Below, one piece after another: positions 38,010-47,578 of a DNA stretch of 64,000 nt. This DNA comes from Lacimicrobium alkaliphilum (lineage in GTDB: Bacteria > Pseudomonadota > Gammaproteobacteria > Enterobacterales > Alteromonadaceae), in contig NZ_CP013650.1 of assembly GCF_001466725.1 (NCBI RefSeq), positions 3,534,001 to 3,598,000 of the forward strand, given 5' to 3'. Below the pieces are notes generated by a model that saw only the letters and a list, made by a program, of their open reading frames with translations, was not told where the DNA came from and made no database searches. A program made the position numbers and the translations under genes. Within the stretch, counting starts at the first letter, position 1. Each line of letters starts with the position of its first letter.

Positions 38010-39227
38010 ATGGCAAAAGCAAAATCGCTGGATATTTTTGTCTGGCAGGGTAAAAACCGTAAAGGTCAGCAGGTAAAAGGCGAGATCAGCGCCAAGTCTA
38101 TGACCGAGGCCCGCAATCTGCTAAGACGACAGGGGGTTTCCGCCACTAAGGTAAAAAAATTTTCCAAACCCTTATTTGGTAAAGGTTCGGCCAAAATCAA
38201 TGCCGAAGATATCTGTATCGTTTCCCGTCAGATTGCCACCATGCTCGGCGCCGGTGTCACTCTGATCCAGACCATAGATATGATCGCCGAAGGCCACTCA
38301 AAGGCCAGTATGCGCAAGATGCTGACCGATATCGGCAATGAGGTCAAAGCCGGGAATCCGCTCTCTTATGCCCTGCGCAAACACCCGGATCATTTTGAGG
38401 ATCTCTACTGCGACCTGGTGGAAACCGGTGAGCAGTCCGGTGCCCTGGAAACCATTTATGATCGTATCGCCACCTATAAAGAAAAAGCCGAGGCATTAAA
38501 ATCCAAGATTAAAAAGGCCATGTTCTACCCTATCGCAGTCATTGTGGTGGCCTTTATCGTCACCACCGTACTATTGATATTTGTGGTACCCCAATTCGAG
38601 GAGATCTTCAGCAGCTTTGGCGCCGAGCTGCCGGCCTTTACTCAGTTTGTATTAGGTATCTCCCGTTTTGTACAGAACAACGGGTTGTATATTGCCGCCG
38701 CCATGTTTGTGGGCGCCATACTCTTTGCCCGGGCCTATAAAAAATCGCGGCCACTGAGAGATAAGATTGACAAGAAAATCCTTAAGGTTCCGGTTATCGG
38801 CGAGATCCTGAAAAAAGCCTCCATTGCCCGCTTTACCCGCACCCTGGCTACCACTTTTGCTGCCGGTGTGCCTTTGATTGGTGCGCTGGAGTCCGCCGCC
38901 GGTGCGGCCGGTAATGCGGTATTCAGAGATGCTATATTGCATATCCGCAAGGAAGTGGCCGGTGGTATGCCGATGAACGTGGCCATGCGTGCCACTGCGG
39001 TATTCCCGGATATGGTGACGCAGATGATTGCCATCGGCGAAGAATCCGGCGCCGTCGACGAGATGCTAAGCAAAATTGCCACTATCTATGAGCGTGAAGT
39101 GGACGATATGGTAGATGGCCTCACCAGCCTGCTCGAACCCATGATTATGGCAGTGCTCGGGGTGGTTATCGGTGGCCTGATCGTGGCCATGTACCTGCCT
39201 ATCTTCCAGATGGGTAATGTGGTTTAA
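38010..39227 (+). CDS. pilC: Type IV pilus inner-membrane platform protein
   Basis: A 405-residue GspF/PilC family protein with two repeated T2SSF domains: residues about 65-190 (VSRQIATMLGAGVTLIQTIDMIAE) and about 270-395 (ARFTRTLATTFAAGVPLIGALESAA), each ending in a membrane helix. It anchors the assembly ATPases. The ATG has GGAAA upstream. The expected pilB ATPase gene, normally between pilA and pilC, is missing here. Confidence 0.96.
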   Translation: MAKAKSLDIFVWQGKNRKGQQVKGEISAKSMTEARNLLRRQGVSATKVKKFSKPLFGKGSAKINAEDICIVSRQIATMLGAGVTLIQTIDMIAEGHSKASMRKMLTDIGNEVKAGNPLSYALRKHPDHFEDLYCDLVETGEQSGALETIYDRIATYKEKAEALKSKIKKAMFYPIAVIVVAFIVTTVLLIFVVPQFEEIFSSFGAELPAFTQFVLGISRFVQNNGLYIAAAMFVGAILFARAYKKSRPLRDKIDKKILKVPVIGEILKKASIARFTRTLATTFAAGVPLIGALESAAGAAGNAVFRDAILHIRKEVAGGMPMNVAMRATAVFPDMVTQMIAIGEESGAVDEMLSKIATIYEREVDDMVDGLTSLLEPMIMAVLGVVIGGLIVAMYLPIFQMGNVV

Positions 39228-39259
39228 TCTCCTGCACTTTTATCTGTAAGAGAATAAAA

Positions 39260-39859
39260 ATGCTAAGAAAATTAATGGTCTTACTTGTATTAGCGGGTAC
39301 GAGCGTGGGTCTGCAGGCCAATATAGTACAACCGGCACCGCTGGTGTCTATCCCAACCCAGGATGCGTTTTTTGACAAGCTTAAGGCCCATTGCGGTAAG
39401 GCCTATGCCGGTAAAGTTACCGTAGACACGCCATCACAGCCGGGCTTTGAAGGCCCGCTGATCATGCACGTGCGCAACTGTGAGGCGCACCAGTTACACA
39501 TTCCTTTTCATGTGGGAGACGATCATTCCCGTACCTGGATTTTAACCAAAACCGGCTCTGGCATCAGTCTCAAGCACGACCATCGTAAGCAGGACGGCAG
39601 CCATGATACTTCGACCATGTACGGCGGACATACCACAGATGCCGGCTGGGACAATGTGCAGTCTTTTCCTGCCGATCAGTATTCCAAAGAGCTTTTTGTC
39701 ACACAGGGTATACCCCAGTCCAACACCAATATCTGGCAGATGTATATTTATCCTGAGCGTTTTACCTACCGGCTTATCCGCGAAGGGCGTGAGTTCCGGG
39801 TTGACTTTGATCTGAGCAAACCTGTTGATTTGCCGCCGGTGCCCTGGGGCTACGAATAA
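39260..39859 (+). CDS. Conserved exported hypothetical protein
   Basis: A 199-residue protein with a signal peptide (MLRKLMVLLVLAGTSVGLQA) and a soluble mature part without a recognised domain. Features include LKAHCGKAYAGKV and HVRNCEAHQLHIPFHVGDDHSRTW (two Cys, possible disulfide), HDHRKQDGSHDTSTMYGGHT (His-rich) and a Tyr/Pro-rich end. It lies between pilC and pilD, 32 nt after pilC, with an AAGAG site. A periplasmic role is likely; a pilus link is only positional. Confidence 0.7.
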   Translation: MLRKLMVLLVLAGTSVGLQANIVQPAPLVSIPTQDAFFDKLKAHCGKAYAGKVTVDTPSQPGFEGPLIMHVRNCEAHQLHIPFHVGDDHSRTWILTKTGSGISLKHDHRKQDGSHDTSTMYGGHTTDAGWDNVQSFPADQYSKELFVTQGIPQSNTNIWQMYIYPERFTYRLIREGREFRVDFDLSKPVDLPPVPWGYE

Positions 39860-39881
39860 GCGACCAACACAGGCTGATAAT

Positions 39882-40754
39882 ATGAACGATATGATGCTGT
39901 TGCTGGGCGATTCTCCCGCTGTTCTGATCGGTTTCACCCTGGTGCTGGGGTTGATGGTGGGCAGTTTTTTAAATGTGGTGATCCACAGACTGCCGATTAT
40001 GATGGAGCGCAGCTGGAAGCAGGAATATCAAAGCTATTTTGATCCTGAAAAAAGTCCTGAACAAAGCCGTTTTAACCTGATTAAACCGGATTCACAATGT
40101 CCGGTATGCCAGCATAAGATAAGGGCCTGGGAAAATATCCCGCTGCTGAGCTGGATATGGCTTAAGGGTAAGTGCAGCCAGTGTAAAACGCCCATTTCTG
40201 CCCGTTATCCCCTGGTGGAATTACTGACTGGCCTTATCAGCGGCTTACTGGCATGGCATTTTGGCTTTGGCTGGCCTTTGCTGGCAGCACTGATATTCAG
40301 CTGGCTGCTTATAGCCATGACCTTTATCGATCTGGATCGCATGTTATTGCCGGATCAACTGACCCTGCCTCTGCTTTGGCTGGGGCTGCTATTAAGTACT
40401 CAGCATGTTTTTGTGTCCCCCGTTGAGGCGATTATCGGTGCTGCCGCCGGTTACCTGAGTCTGTGGTCGGTTTACTGGGGGTTTAAATTACTTACCGGTA
40501 AGGAGGGCATGGGCTATGGCGATTTTAAATTACTGGCGGCGCTGGGTGCCTGGGTGGGCTGGCAATATCTGCCAATGATTATTCTGTTGTCCTCTTTTGT
40601 CGGCGCGATTCTGGGTCTCATCCTGTTATCCGTGCAGGGCAAAGACAAAGGTCAGGCCATCCCCTTTGGTCCTTATCTGGCCGTGGCCGGATGGGTGACT
40701 TTCCTGTATGGAGAACAACTAAGCGACATATACTGGTCCTGGATGCTGGCATGA
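39882..40754 (+). CDS. pilD: Prepilin peptidase / N-methyltransferase
   Basis: A 290-residue polytopic membrane aspartyl protease. The cytoplasmic Zn loop has CPVCQHK and CSQCKTP; catalytic Asp residues are in IDLDRMLLPDQLT and GMGYGDFKLLAALGAW. It processes PilA and type II secretion pseudopilins. I use the ATG at 39882 (MNDMMLLLGDSP), matching family length; the open frame upstream overlaps the preceding gene. The stop overlaps the coaE start (ATGA). Confidence 0.96.
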   Translation: MNDMMLLLGDSPAVLIGFTLVLGLMVGSFLNVVIHRLPIMMERSWKQEYQSYFDPEKSPEQSRFNLIKPDSQCPVCQHKIRAWENIPLLSWIWLKGKCSQCKTPISARYPLVELLTGLISGLLAWHFGFGWPLLAALIFSWLLIAMTFIDLDRMLLPDQLTLPLLWLGLLLSTQHVFVSPVEAIIGAAAGYLSLWSVYWGFKLLTGKEGMGYGDFKLLAALGAWVGWQYLPMIILLSSFVGAILGLILLSVQGKDKGQAIPFGPYLAVAGWVTFLYGEQLSDIYWSWMLA

Positions 40755-41365
40755 GCCACTTGTTGGTTGGGCTGACCGGCGGTATTGGCAGCGGCAAAAC
40801 TCAGGTTTCCGACCTGTTTGCTGCACTGGGCGTCAGCGTGATTGACGCCGATATCCTCGCCCGTGAACTGGTAGCGCCCGGTATGCCGGCTTTAAAGGCG
40901 ATCAGGCAAAAATTCGGCGACGCTGTGCTGGATAACAATGGGGAGCTTAATCGCCGCCAACTCAGAGAGAGGGTATTTTCTGATCCTGAGCAAAAAGCCT
41001 GGCTGGATAATCTGCTGCACCCGCTTATTCGCCACGAATTGATCAAACAAGCCAGAGAAGCCCCTTCTGAGTATGCTATCCTTGCCGTACCCTTGTTGGT
41101 TGAAAACCAACTGAATAAGCTGACAGACAGAACGCTGGTGATAGATGTAGAGCCACAAAGGCAGCTTGAAAGGGTTGTAAGCCGTGATCGGGTCAGTGAA
41201 CAGCAGGTACGCAATATCATCAGTCATCAGGCCAGCCGCGAAGATCGCCTGGCTGTCGCTGACGATGTGATCGACAACAATGGTGAGATTAGCCAGTTAG
41301 CGCCTCAGGTGCAGAAATTACACGAAAAATACCTGAAACTGGCTAAAATCAATCTAAAAGCTTGA
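40751..41365 (+). CDS. coaE: Dephospho-CoA kinase
   Basis: A 204-residue P-loop kinase for the last step of CoA synthesis. Walker A is GLTGGIGSGKTQVSD near the N-terminus, then DADILARELV, and the VVSRDRVSEQQVRNIISHQ lid region. The ATG at 40751 overlaps the pilD stop by 4 nt and gives the usual length; longer open frames upstream lie inside pilD. Confidence 0.96.
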   Translation: MSHLLVGLTGGIGSGKTQVSDLFAALGVSVIDADILARELVAPGMPALKAIRQKFGDAVLDNNGELNRRQLRERVFSDPEQKAWLDNLLHPLIRHELIKQAREAPSEYAILAVPLLVENQLNKLTDRTLVIDVEPQRQLERVVSRDRVSEQQVRNIISHQASREDRLAVADDVIDNNGEISQLAPQVQKLHEKYLKLAKINLKA

Positions 41366-41419
41366 ATTACTAAAGCTTTTACGTTGTAGTTCCTCTAATG
41401 GCATCAATGAGGTAATCGA

Positions 41420-42172
41420 ATGAACCAGGCTGTTTTTGAATTTCCGCTCAACGAAAAGGTGCGCACCTATCTGCGTCTTGAGCAGCTATTCAGACAGCTT
41501 AGCCAGGCTGATAGCGCTCAGGAAGACTGGCAGTACGTTAAGTTTATTGAATCTCTGTTTACCCTGCTGGATCTGGCCGAACGTGTTGATGTACGCAATG
41601 ATTTGCTGAAAGACATTGATTTACATGAGAAAAATCTCGATCACTGGGCGCAGCACCCGAATATCGATATGAACGCATTAAAACAGGCCAAAGACAACGT
41701 TGCAGGTCTGCGTGATGCATTAAAAAATGCCAAGAAGTTTGGTTCTGCACTCAAAGAAGAAAAGTTTCTGATGTCCATCCGCCAACGCTTTTTTATTCCC
41801 GGTGGCGCCTGCAGTTTTGATTTACCCAACCTGCATTATTGGCTGCGTCAGTCACAGCAGTATAAACAACAGATTTTACAGGGCTGGCTGAGTGAGTTTT
41901 CACTGATGAAGCGGGCCATTGAGCTGACCCTGTCATTCTTGCGCGAGCGTGGTCGCTTTGAGCAGGTAGAAGCTGAAAAAGGTTTCTATCAGGGTGTTGC
42001 CGATGATAAAAACGAAATGATTCGTGTCTATTGCCAGACCGATCAGGGTTACTTTCCTACCCTCAGCGGCAATAAATACCGCTATGCCATACGTTTTATG
42101 TTTTTCAATCCCGAAGAAGCCGGTCAGGTGGCCATGGAATCCATGGTCAGTTTTAAGCTGGCCTGTTGCTGA
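41420..42172 (+). CDS. zapD: Cell division protein ZapD
   Basis: A 250-residue protein (FEFPLNEKVRTYLRLEQLF) of the ZapD/YacF family. It bundles FtsZ filaments at the Z-ring; ftsZ itself lies 15 kb away in this window. Position between coaE and yacG is the conserved one in gammaproteobacteria. The closing SFKLACC region is family-typical. Confidence 0.95.
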   Translation: MNQAVFEFPLNEKVRTYLRLEQLFRQLSQADSAQEDWQYVKFIESLFTLLDLAERVDVRNDLLKDIDLHEKNLDHWAQHPNIDMNALKQAKDNVAGLRDALKNAKKFGSALKEEKFLMSIRQRFFIPGGACSFDLPNLHYWLRQSQQYKQQILQGWLSEFSLMKRAIELTLSFLRERGRFEQVEAEKGFYQGVADDKNEMIRVYCQTDQGYFPTLSGNKYRYAIRFMFFNPEEAGQVAMESMVSFKLACC

Positions 42173-42197
42173 TTTAATCCCGGATCGATAGAAGCCA

Positions 42198-42428
42198 ATG
42201 AAAGTAAATTGTCCAACTTGTGAAAAAGCCGTGGAGTGGGGAGAAATGAGTCCCTACCGGCCCTTTTGCAGTAAAAAATGCCAGCTCATCGACCTTGGCG
42301 AATGGGCCAACGAAGAAAAGGCCATTCCGGTCAAAAGCCCACAGGACCAGGCCGCCGCCAATATGGATATTGAAGATATCGAGGCCATGCTGAGCGAGCA
42401 GGAACAAGACTTTTTTAAGCCCTCCTGA
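42198..42428 (+). CDS. yacG: DNA gyrase inhibitor YacG
   Basis: A 76-residue Zn protein. Four cysteines in CPTCEKAV and [14 protein letters not shown] form the zinc finger; the C-terminal acidic tail is typical. YacG binds GyrB and inhibits DNA binding in E. coli. It lies 25 nt after zapD. Confidence 0.95.
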   Translation: MKVNCPTCEKAVEWGEMSPYRPFCSKKCQLIDLGEWANEEKAIPVKSPQDQAAANMDIEDIEAMLSEQEQDFFKPS

Positions 42429-43413
42429 GCTCCCGCCTCTGCAGGAAAAGCCTTTTTACCACAGAGGCATAGAGAAGAGCAGTACCATGTAGGATCCAAT
42501 TTATTGGACTAACTCAGGATATTTGTCGAATAAATTCGACACTACAATTCCGCGTCTAAGCGAAATTAAACAAACTAAAGCCCGGGATCTCGCAGAGGCG
42601 CGGAGGTCGCAAAGAAAAGCATAAGCCGGCTCTGTCTTTTTTTCGTGAGTTTAGTGTTCTTCGTGGTTGAAGCTTTTCACCACGGAGCCATAGGCGACAG
42701 GGCCTTATAGCCCCAACTCCGTGTCCCTCTGCGTCTTTGCGCCTCTGCGAGATGAAATTGATTCGGGAAGTATGGAAAACACGAAAAAGATACTTCTCAC
42801 CGCGGGGACGCAGAGTTCAACAGATTAAATCCTTGCTAACACCTCCGTGTTCTCTGCGACTCTGCGGTAAAACTGCTTTTTGTTGATGTTTTGCGTGTGA
42901 GGCGAGAGTATCCCGGATTCCGCTTCGCTTCATCCAGGCTACATGACTTATGATCCGCAGAGGGTCATTCCCGCATGGTGTTAGCGGGAATCCAGTGCCT
43001 TTCTGTGAGCAATTGATTTTTTCAGTTTTCAACACCTCTGCGAAATCCAACAAAGAAAAGCCCGGGATCTCGCAGAGGCGCGGAGGTCGCAAAGGAAAGC
43101 ATAAACCGGCTCTGTCTTTTTTTCGTGAGTTTAGTGTTCTTCGTGGTTGAAGCTTTTTTCTCACCAAAGGCAGGAACGTATATTTTTTTACCGAGGAGCC
43201 ATTGAGGCGACAGGGCCCTATAGGGCCAACTCCGTGTCCCTCTGCGTCTTTGCGCCTCTGCGAGATGAAATTGATTCGGGAAGTATGGAAAACACGAAAA
43301 AGATACTTCTCACCGCGGGGACGCAGAGTTCAACAGATTAAATCCTTGCTAACACCTCCGTGTCCTTTGTGACTCTGTGGTGAATATTTCTTCTTGTGTG
43401 GCTGGGTGGGTGG
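42429..43413. repeat. 985-nt gene-free repeat region with CACRGAG-like heptads and a long duplication
   Basis: The stretch between yacG and dxs has no gene. It consists of many CACRGAG/CTCYGTG-like heptads spaced 8-9 bp apart in both orientations (for example ACCACAGAGGCATAGAGA, CTCCGTGTCCCTCTGCGT). It contains two large direct copies: block A at 42577-42677 and 43057-43157 (101 bp, two differences seen), and block B at 42715-42850 and 43228-43363 (136 bp, identical). Short open frames in it are repeat-derived and not credible genes. Confidence 0.85.
42910..42942. repeat. REP-like palindromic element, copy 2
   Basis: ATCCCGGATTCCGCTTCGCT followed by TCATCCAGGCTAC, the reverse complement of a GTAGCCTGGATGAAGCGAAG-type element. 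It differs from the copy at 28825-28857 at a few positions. It interrupts the heptad-repeat region. Confidence 0.75.
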
Positions 43414-45282
43414 TCAGGGCTTTTCCACAAAGTTGCGGATTTGCTCAATAATCCCCGCACCATCAATTTTCAGTTCTGCATACATCTGCTGCTGAGTGCC
43501 CTGCATAATAAACTGATCCGGCAGACCCAGGCAGAGCAACTGATTGTCCTGCTTCTGCCGGTGCAGAGATTCACCCACAGCACTGCCTGCCCCTCCCATA
43601 ACAGCGCCGTCTTCCAGAGTCACCAGGGTAGTGTGATCTTTAGCTATCTGATGCAACAACTCTTCATCAAGGGGCTTAACAAATTTCATATCCACCAGGG
43701 TAGCGTCGATCTCTTCGGCCGCTTCCCTGGCACCGGGCAGTAAGGTGCCAAAATTAAGGATGGCGATATTGCTGCCCTTACGGACTATCTCGCCCTTGCC
43801 CAGTGGCAACGCGGTCATATCCTGCTGAACCTCGGCACCACAGCCCTGCCCGCGCGGATAGCGCACCGCAGCAGGCTGATTGAGTTGATAGCCTGTGTAC
43901 AGCATTTGCCTGCACTGGTTCTCGTCGCTGGGGGTCATAATGACCATATTCGGCACACAGCGCATAAAAGGGATATCAAAGGCACCCTGATGTGTGGGGC
44001 CGTCTGCGCCGACTATTCCTGCGCGGTCAATGGCCAGCAACACTGGCAGGTTCTGCAGGGCGATATCATGGATAAGCTGGTCATAAGCCCGCTGCAAAAA
44101 GGTGGAGTAAATCGCCACCACGGGCTTGAGACCATCTTTGGCCAGACCTGCGGCAAAGGTCAGGGCATGTTGCTCAGCGATGGCCACATCGAAATATTGC
44201 GCAGGAAAGCGCTGGGAAAACTCTACCATCCCGGAGCCTTCACGCATGGCTGGCGTAATCGCCATAAGCTTTTTATCCTGCCCAGCCATATCACACAGCC
44301 AGTTACCGAATATTTTTGAAAAGGTCGGGCCGGATGCCTTGGCCTTCGGAAGGGTTTTTTCACTGGGGTCGAATTTCGGCACCGCGTGGTAATTTATCGG
44401 ATCCTGTTCTGCACTCTCGTACCCTTTGCCCTTCTTAGTGACGATATGCAACAAATTTGGGCCGCTGAGTTTGCGCATGTTGCGCAGGGTGTCCACCAGA
44501 CCATTCACATCATGGCCATCTATAGGGCCGATATAGTTGATCCCCAGTTCTTCAAAGATGGTACCAGGCACCACCATGCCCTTAATATGCTCCTCGGCAC
44601 GGCTGGCAAACTCCTTGATCGGTGGCACATTGCTGAGCAGCTTTTTGCCTCCATCACGAATAGAGTTGAAGAAGCGTCCGGTAAGCAAACGGGCCAGATG
44701 GCTGTTCAGTGCACCGACATTTTCAGAAATAGACATTTCATTGTCATTAAGTACCAGCAACAGATCCTTGTCCATGTCACCGGCATGATTCATGGCCTCA
44801 AAGGCCATTCCCGCGGTTAGTGCACCATCGCCGATTACGGCAACAATTTTTCGATCTTTGCCCTCTTTCTCTGCCGCCACCGCCATCCCCAGGGCGGCAC
44901 TGATAGAAGTAGAAGAGTGGCCCACTGCGAAGGTGTCATATTCACTTTCGGGTGGCCATGGAAAAGGGTGAAGACCATCCTTCTGGCGAATGCTGGACAT
45001 CCGCTCTCGCCGACCGGTAACAATTTTATGGGGATAGGCCTGATGGCCCACATCCCAGATCAGGCGATCAAAAGGGGTGTTATACACATAATGTAAAGCC
45101 ACGGTCAGCTCAACCGTACCCAGGCCAGAGGCAAAGTGACCACTGCTCTGACTGACACTGGCAAGCAGATACTGACGCAATTCATTGGCAAACTGACGTA
45201 ATTTTTCCTGCGGTAATTTTCGCAACTGTGCAGGATCATCTGCCAGCGACAGCGTCGGGTAATGAGCTAAATCCAGAGTCAT
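43414..45282 (-). CDS. dxs: 1-deoxy-D-xylulose-5-phosphate synthase
   Basis: A 622-residue thiamine diphosphate enzyme, first step of the MEP isoprenoid pathway. Visible: [18 protein letters not shown], the thiamine site [20 protein letters not shown] with [29 protein letters not shown], and [14 protein letters not shown] with the catalytic Glu. It lies 9 nt after ispA, giving the conserved xseB-ispA-dxs operon. Confidence 0.98.
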   Translation of the reverse strand: MTLDLAHYPTLSLADDPAQLRKLPQEKLRQFANELRQYLLASVSQSSGHFASGLGTVELTVALHYVYNTPFDRLIWDVGHQAYPHKIVTGRRERMSSIRQKDGLHPFPWPPESEYDTFAVGHSSTSISAALGMAVAAEKEGKDRKIVAVIGDGALTAGMAFEAMNHAGDMDKDLLLVLNDNEMSISENVGALNSHLARLLTGRFFNSIRDGGKKLLSNVPPIKEFASRAEEHIKGMVVPGTIFEELGINYIGPIDGHDVNGLVDTLRNMRKLSGPNLLHIVTKKGKGYESAEQDPINYHAVPKFDPSEKTLPKAKASGPTFSKIFGNWLCDMAGQDKKLMAITPAMREGSGMVEFSQRFPAQYFDVAIAEQHALTFAAGLAKDGLKPVVAIYSTFLQRAYDQLIHDIALQNLPVLLAIDRAGIVGADGPTHQGAFDIPFMRCVPNMVIMTPSDENQCRQMLYTGYQLNQPAAVRYPRGQGCGAEVQQDMTALPLGKGEIVRKGSNIAILNFGTLLPGAREAAEEIDATLVDMKFVKPLDEELLHQIAKDHTTLVTLEDGAVMGGAGSAVGESLHRQKQDNQLLCLGLPDQFIMQGTQQQMYAELKIDGAGIIEQIRNFVEKP

Positions 45283-45291
45283 GTGGTTTTT

Positions 45292-46188
45292 CTAATGGTT
45301 ACGATGAATGATGTAGTCCGCAAAGGACGCCAGTGAAGAGGTATTGTAGGGCAAAGCGTCTAAGGCTTGAAGTGCTTCTTGATAAAGACGCTCTGTCAGG
45401 GATTTAGCCCCTTCCAGTCCCAGTAACGCCGGGTAGGTACTCTTTTTCATCAATACATCTGAGCCCTGTGGCTTACCCAGGGTTTGGGTATCGGCTGTGA
45501 TATCCAGAATATCGTCCTGTACCTGAAATGCCAGTCCTATGGCGCCGGCATATTCCGCCAGTCTCGCTACCTGATCAGGCTCGAGCTGAGCCATTGCCGC
45601 TGGCATCAATAATGCCGCCTCCAGTAAGGCTCCGGTTTTGCTCCTGTGCAGGGCTTCGAGCTCGGTGACCGACACAGCCTTGTCGGTCGCTGCCAGATCC
45701 AGAGCCTGACCACCACACATGCCTCTGTACCCCGATGCTTTAGCCAGAATGCTGATCACAGCAGACCGATAATCTGCCTTTCCCTGCTGTAGTGGCATAC
45801 TGGCAAGAATTTCGAAAGCCATGGCCTGCAATGCATCCCCGGCCAGGATCGCTGACGCCTCATCAAAAGCCACGTGACAGGTTGGCTTTCCACGGCGCAG
45901 TTCGTCATTGTCCATGGCCGGCAAATCATCATGAATTAAGGAATAGGTATGGATACATTCCAGCGCCATGGCCGGGGCATCAAGCGCATCGGGCTTGAGT
46001 TCCAGCATTCGCCCGCAGGCATAAACCAGCGCCGGACGAACCCTTTTTCCGCCATTCAGCAACGCATAGGCCATGGCGTCTTTCAGCCTTGGGGCCAGCG
46101 CGGGTAGCTGCTGTAACTGGTGTTCGAGGCCAGTATTTACCCTTTGCTGGTATTGCTCAAACTCCTCGTGCCAGCCTGAATGCGTCAC
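45292..46188 (-). CDS. ispA: Farnesyl diphosphate synthase (geranyltranstransferase)
   Basis: A 298-residue prenyl transferase. The first Asp-rich motif is LIHDDLPAMDNDELRRG, the second FQVQDDILDITAD. It makes farnesyl diphosphate for quinones and undecaprenyl phosphate. It starts with GTG overlapping the xseB stop (GTGA). Confidence 0.97.
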   Translation of the reverse strand: MTHSGWHEEFEQYQQRVNTGLEHQLQQLPALAPRLKDAMAYALLNGGKRVRPALVYACGRMLELKPDALDAPAMALECIHTYSLIHDDLPAMDNDELRRGKPTCHVAFDEASAILAGDALQAMAFEILASMPLQQGKADYRSAVISILAKASGYRGMCGGQALDLAATDKAVSVTELEALHRSKTGALLEAALLMPAAMAQLEPDQVARLAEYAGAIGLAFQVQDDILDITADTQTLGKPQGSDVLMKKSTYPALLGLEGAKSLTERLYQEALQALDALPYNTSSLASFADYIIHRNH

Positions 46189-46433
46189 TTGGGCGGCTCT
46201 TCTGAGAAAGGTACCAGCTCAGATTGCCCCTGTTGTTGAAGTAACTGCTGAACTTTCTGTTCGGCCTGACGCAGACGGTTCTGACTGAGCCTGGTGAGTT
46301 CCACGCCCCGCTCAAATTGCTGCAAAGCCTGTTCCAGGGGCAGCTCGCCCTGCTCCATCTGCTCAACGATCTGCTCCAACTCTTTCAGAGCTTCTTCAAA
46401 GCTCAGATTTTCACTTTTTTTGCGGCTTGTCAT
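46185..46433 (-). CDS. xseB: Exodeoxyribonuclease VII small subunit
   Basis: An 82-residue helical protein: LSFEEALKELEQIVEQMEQGELPLEQALQQFERGVEL is the family hallmark (positions about 9-45). With XseA, encoded elsewhere, it forms exonuclease VII. Translationally coupled to ispA, as in E. coli. Confidence 0.95.
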   Translation of the reverse strand: MTSRKKSENLSFEEALKELEQIVEQMEQGELPLEQALQQFERGVELTRLSQNRLRQAEQKVQQLLQQQGQSELVPFSEEPPK

Positions 46434-46808
46434 AGGAAGAAGTTACTGTCATTACTGTGCTAAAAGGATTCCGCTCAAACGGGCCTGAGACGAGTCTGGC
46501 ACCTTACCCGAGGGGATATGAAGGGTCAAACACTTTGTCATAGACACTAAGCCTGAGTAACGTAAATATGCGGGTTTAAGCGGGAGTTACCGGATACTTT
46601 AAGGCTACTCAGGTATAAACGCTTCAGGATTATTTCTGAGTGTCGATAAATTGGTGAAATAACTCAACTACTTATCCTGTCTGCAAAGGACAGAATAAGT
46701 GCTTGCCAGGCTTGTTGCCAGGCCATGAAATAAGGCAATATGTAATCTATAGCTGTTGTCTTACAGGTTCTGGAAGATTAGATAACCAGGGTTTTAGGGG
46801 AGAAAAGT
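46434..46808. other. Intergenic region between divergent xseB and pomA
   Basis: 375 nt without a gene, holding the two divergent promoters. An imperfect inverted repeat lies at about 46671-46698 (CTTATCCTGTC / GACAGAATAAG). No convincing sigma28 or sigma54 promoter was found. Confidence 0.5.
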
Positions 46809-47573
46809 GTGGATTTAGCAACCCTGATCGGCATGTTAGGGGCCATGGGCTTTATCGTTATGGCCATGGTGCTCGGTGGCGATATCATGATGTTTGTCAA
46901 CGTGCCCTCCATTCTGATTGTGTTTGGCGGTTCCATTTTTGTGGTCATGAGCTCCTATACCCTGGGTCAGTTCTTCGCTGCCGGGAAAATTGCCGCCAAA
47001 GCTTTTATGTTCAGGATTGAATCACCGGAAGAGCTGATTGAGAAGATTGTTGAAATGGCCGATTCAGCCCGTAAAGGTGGCTTTCTGGCCCTTGAAGAAG
47101 CGGAAATCAACAACGGGTTTATGCAGAAAGGTGTGGATATGCTGGTGGATGGCCACGATGTAGATGTGGTCAGGGGGACGCTGGCAAAAGATATTTCCAT
47201 GACCACAGAACGGCATGAATTCGGCGCTTCTATATTCAAAACACTGGGCGATGTGGCCCCCGCTATGGGCATGATCGGTACCCTCATCGGTCTGGTCGCC
47301 ATGCTTTCGAATATGGATGATCCTAAAGCCATAGGCCCGGCGATGGCGGTCGCCCTGCTGACGACCCTTTACGGTGCCTTCTTCGCTAATGTCATTGCCA
47401 TTCCTATTGCCAATAAACTGACCAACCGCGCAGAGCAGGAAAAACTCAACCAGAGCGTGGTACTGGATGGAATTCTCGGCATCGCCGATGGTCAGAACCC
47501 AAGAGTGATCGAAGGTCTTCTGAAGAACTATCTTGCCGCCAATAAGCGCAATGCCGGTGAACCGGATGAGTAA
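46809..47573 (+). CDS. pomA: Flagellar motor stator protein PomA
   Basis: A 254-residue MotA/ExbB family protein with four membrane helices (about 5-22, 28-50, 150-172, 180-202) and a large cytoplasmic loop; DVAPAMGMIGTLIGLVAML is the conserved TM3 core. It starts with GTG behind a strong AGGGGAG site. With PomB it forms the sodium-driven stator. The length and the linkage to thiI and xseB match Vibrio-type PomA rather than proton MotA. Confidence 0.95.
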   Translation: MDLATLIGMLGAMGFIVMAMVLGGDIMMFVNVPSILIVFGGSIFVVMSSYTLGQFFAAGKIAAKAFMFRIESPEELIEKIVEMADSARKGGFLALEEAEINNGFMQKGVDMLVDGHDVDVVRGTLAKDISMTTERHEFGASIFKTLGDVAPAMGMIGTLIGLVAMLSNMDDPKAIGPAMAVALLTTLYGAFFANVIAIPIANKLTNRAEQEKLNQSVVLDGILGIADGQNPRVIEGLLKNYLAANKRNAGEPDE

Positions 47574-47578
47574 ATAGC

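Noticed and set aside
42817..43341. Open frames inside the heptad-repeat region
   Set aside because: They are composed of the repeats and change with the duplication; no coding signal.
42429..43413. CRISPR array
   Set aside because: Repeats are irregular, in both orientations, spaced 8-9 bp or duplicated as long blocks; no constant repeat with unique spacers and no cas gene.
46600..46650. Sigma28 flagellar promoter for pomA
   Set aside because: TAAA and TCGATAA elements occur, but the spacing is about 18 nt instead of 11.
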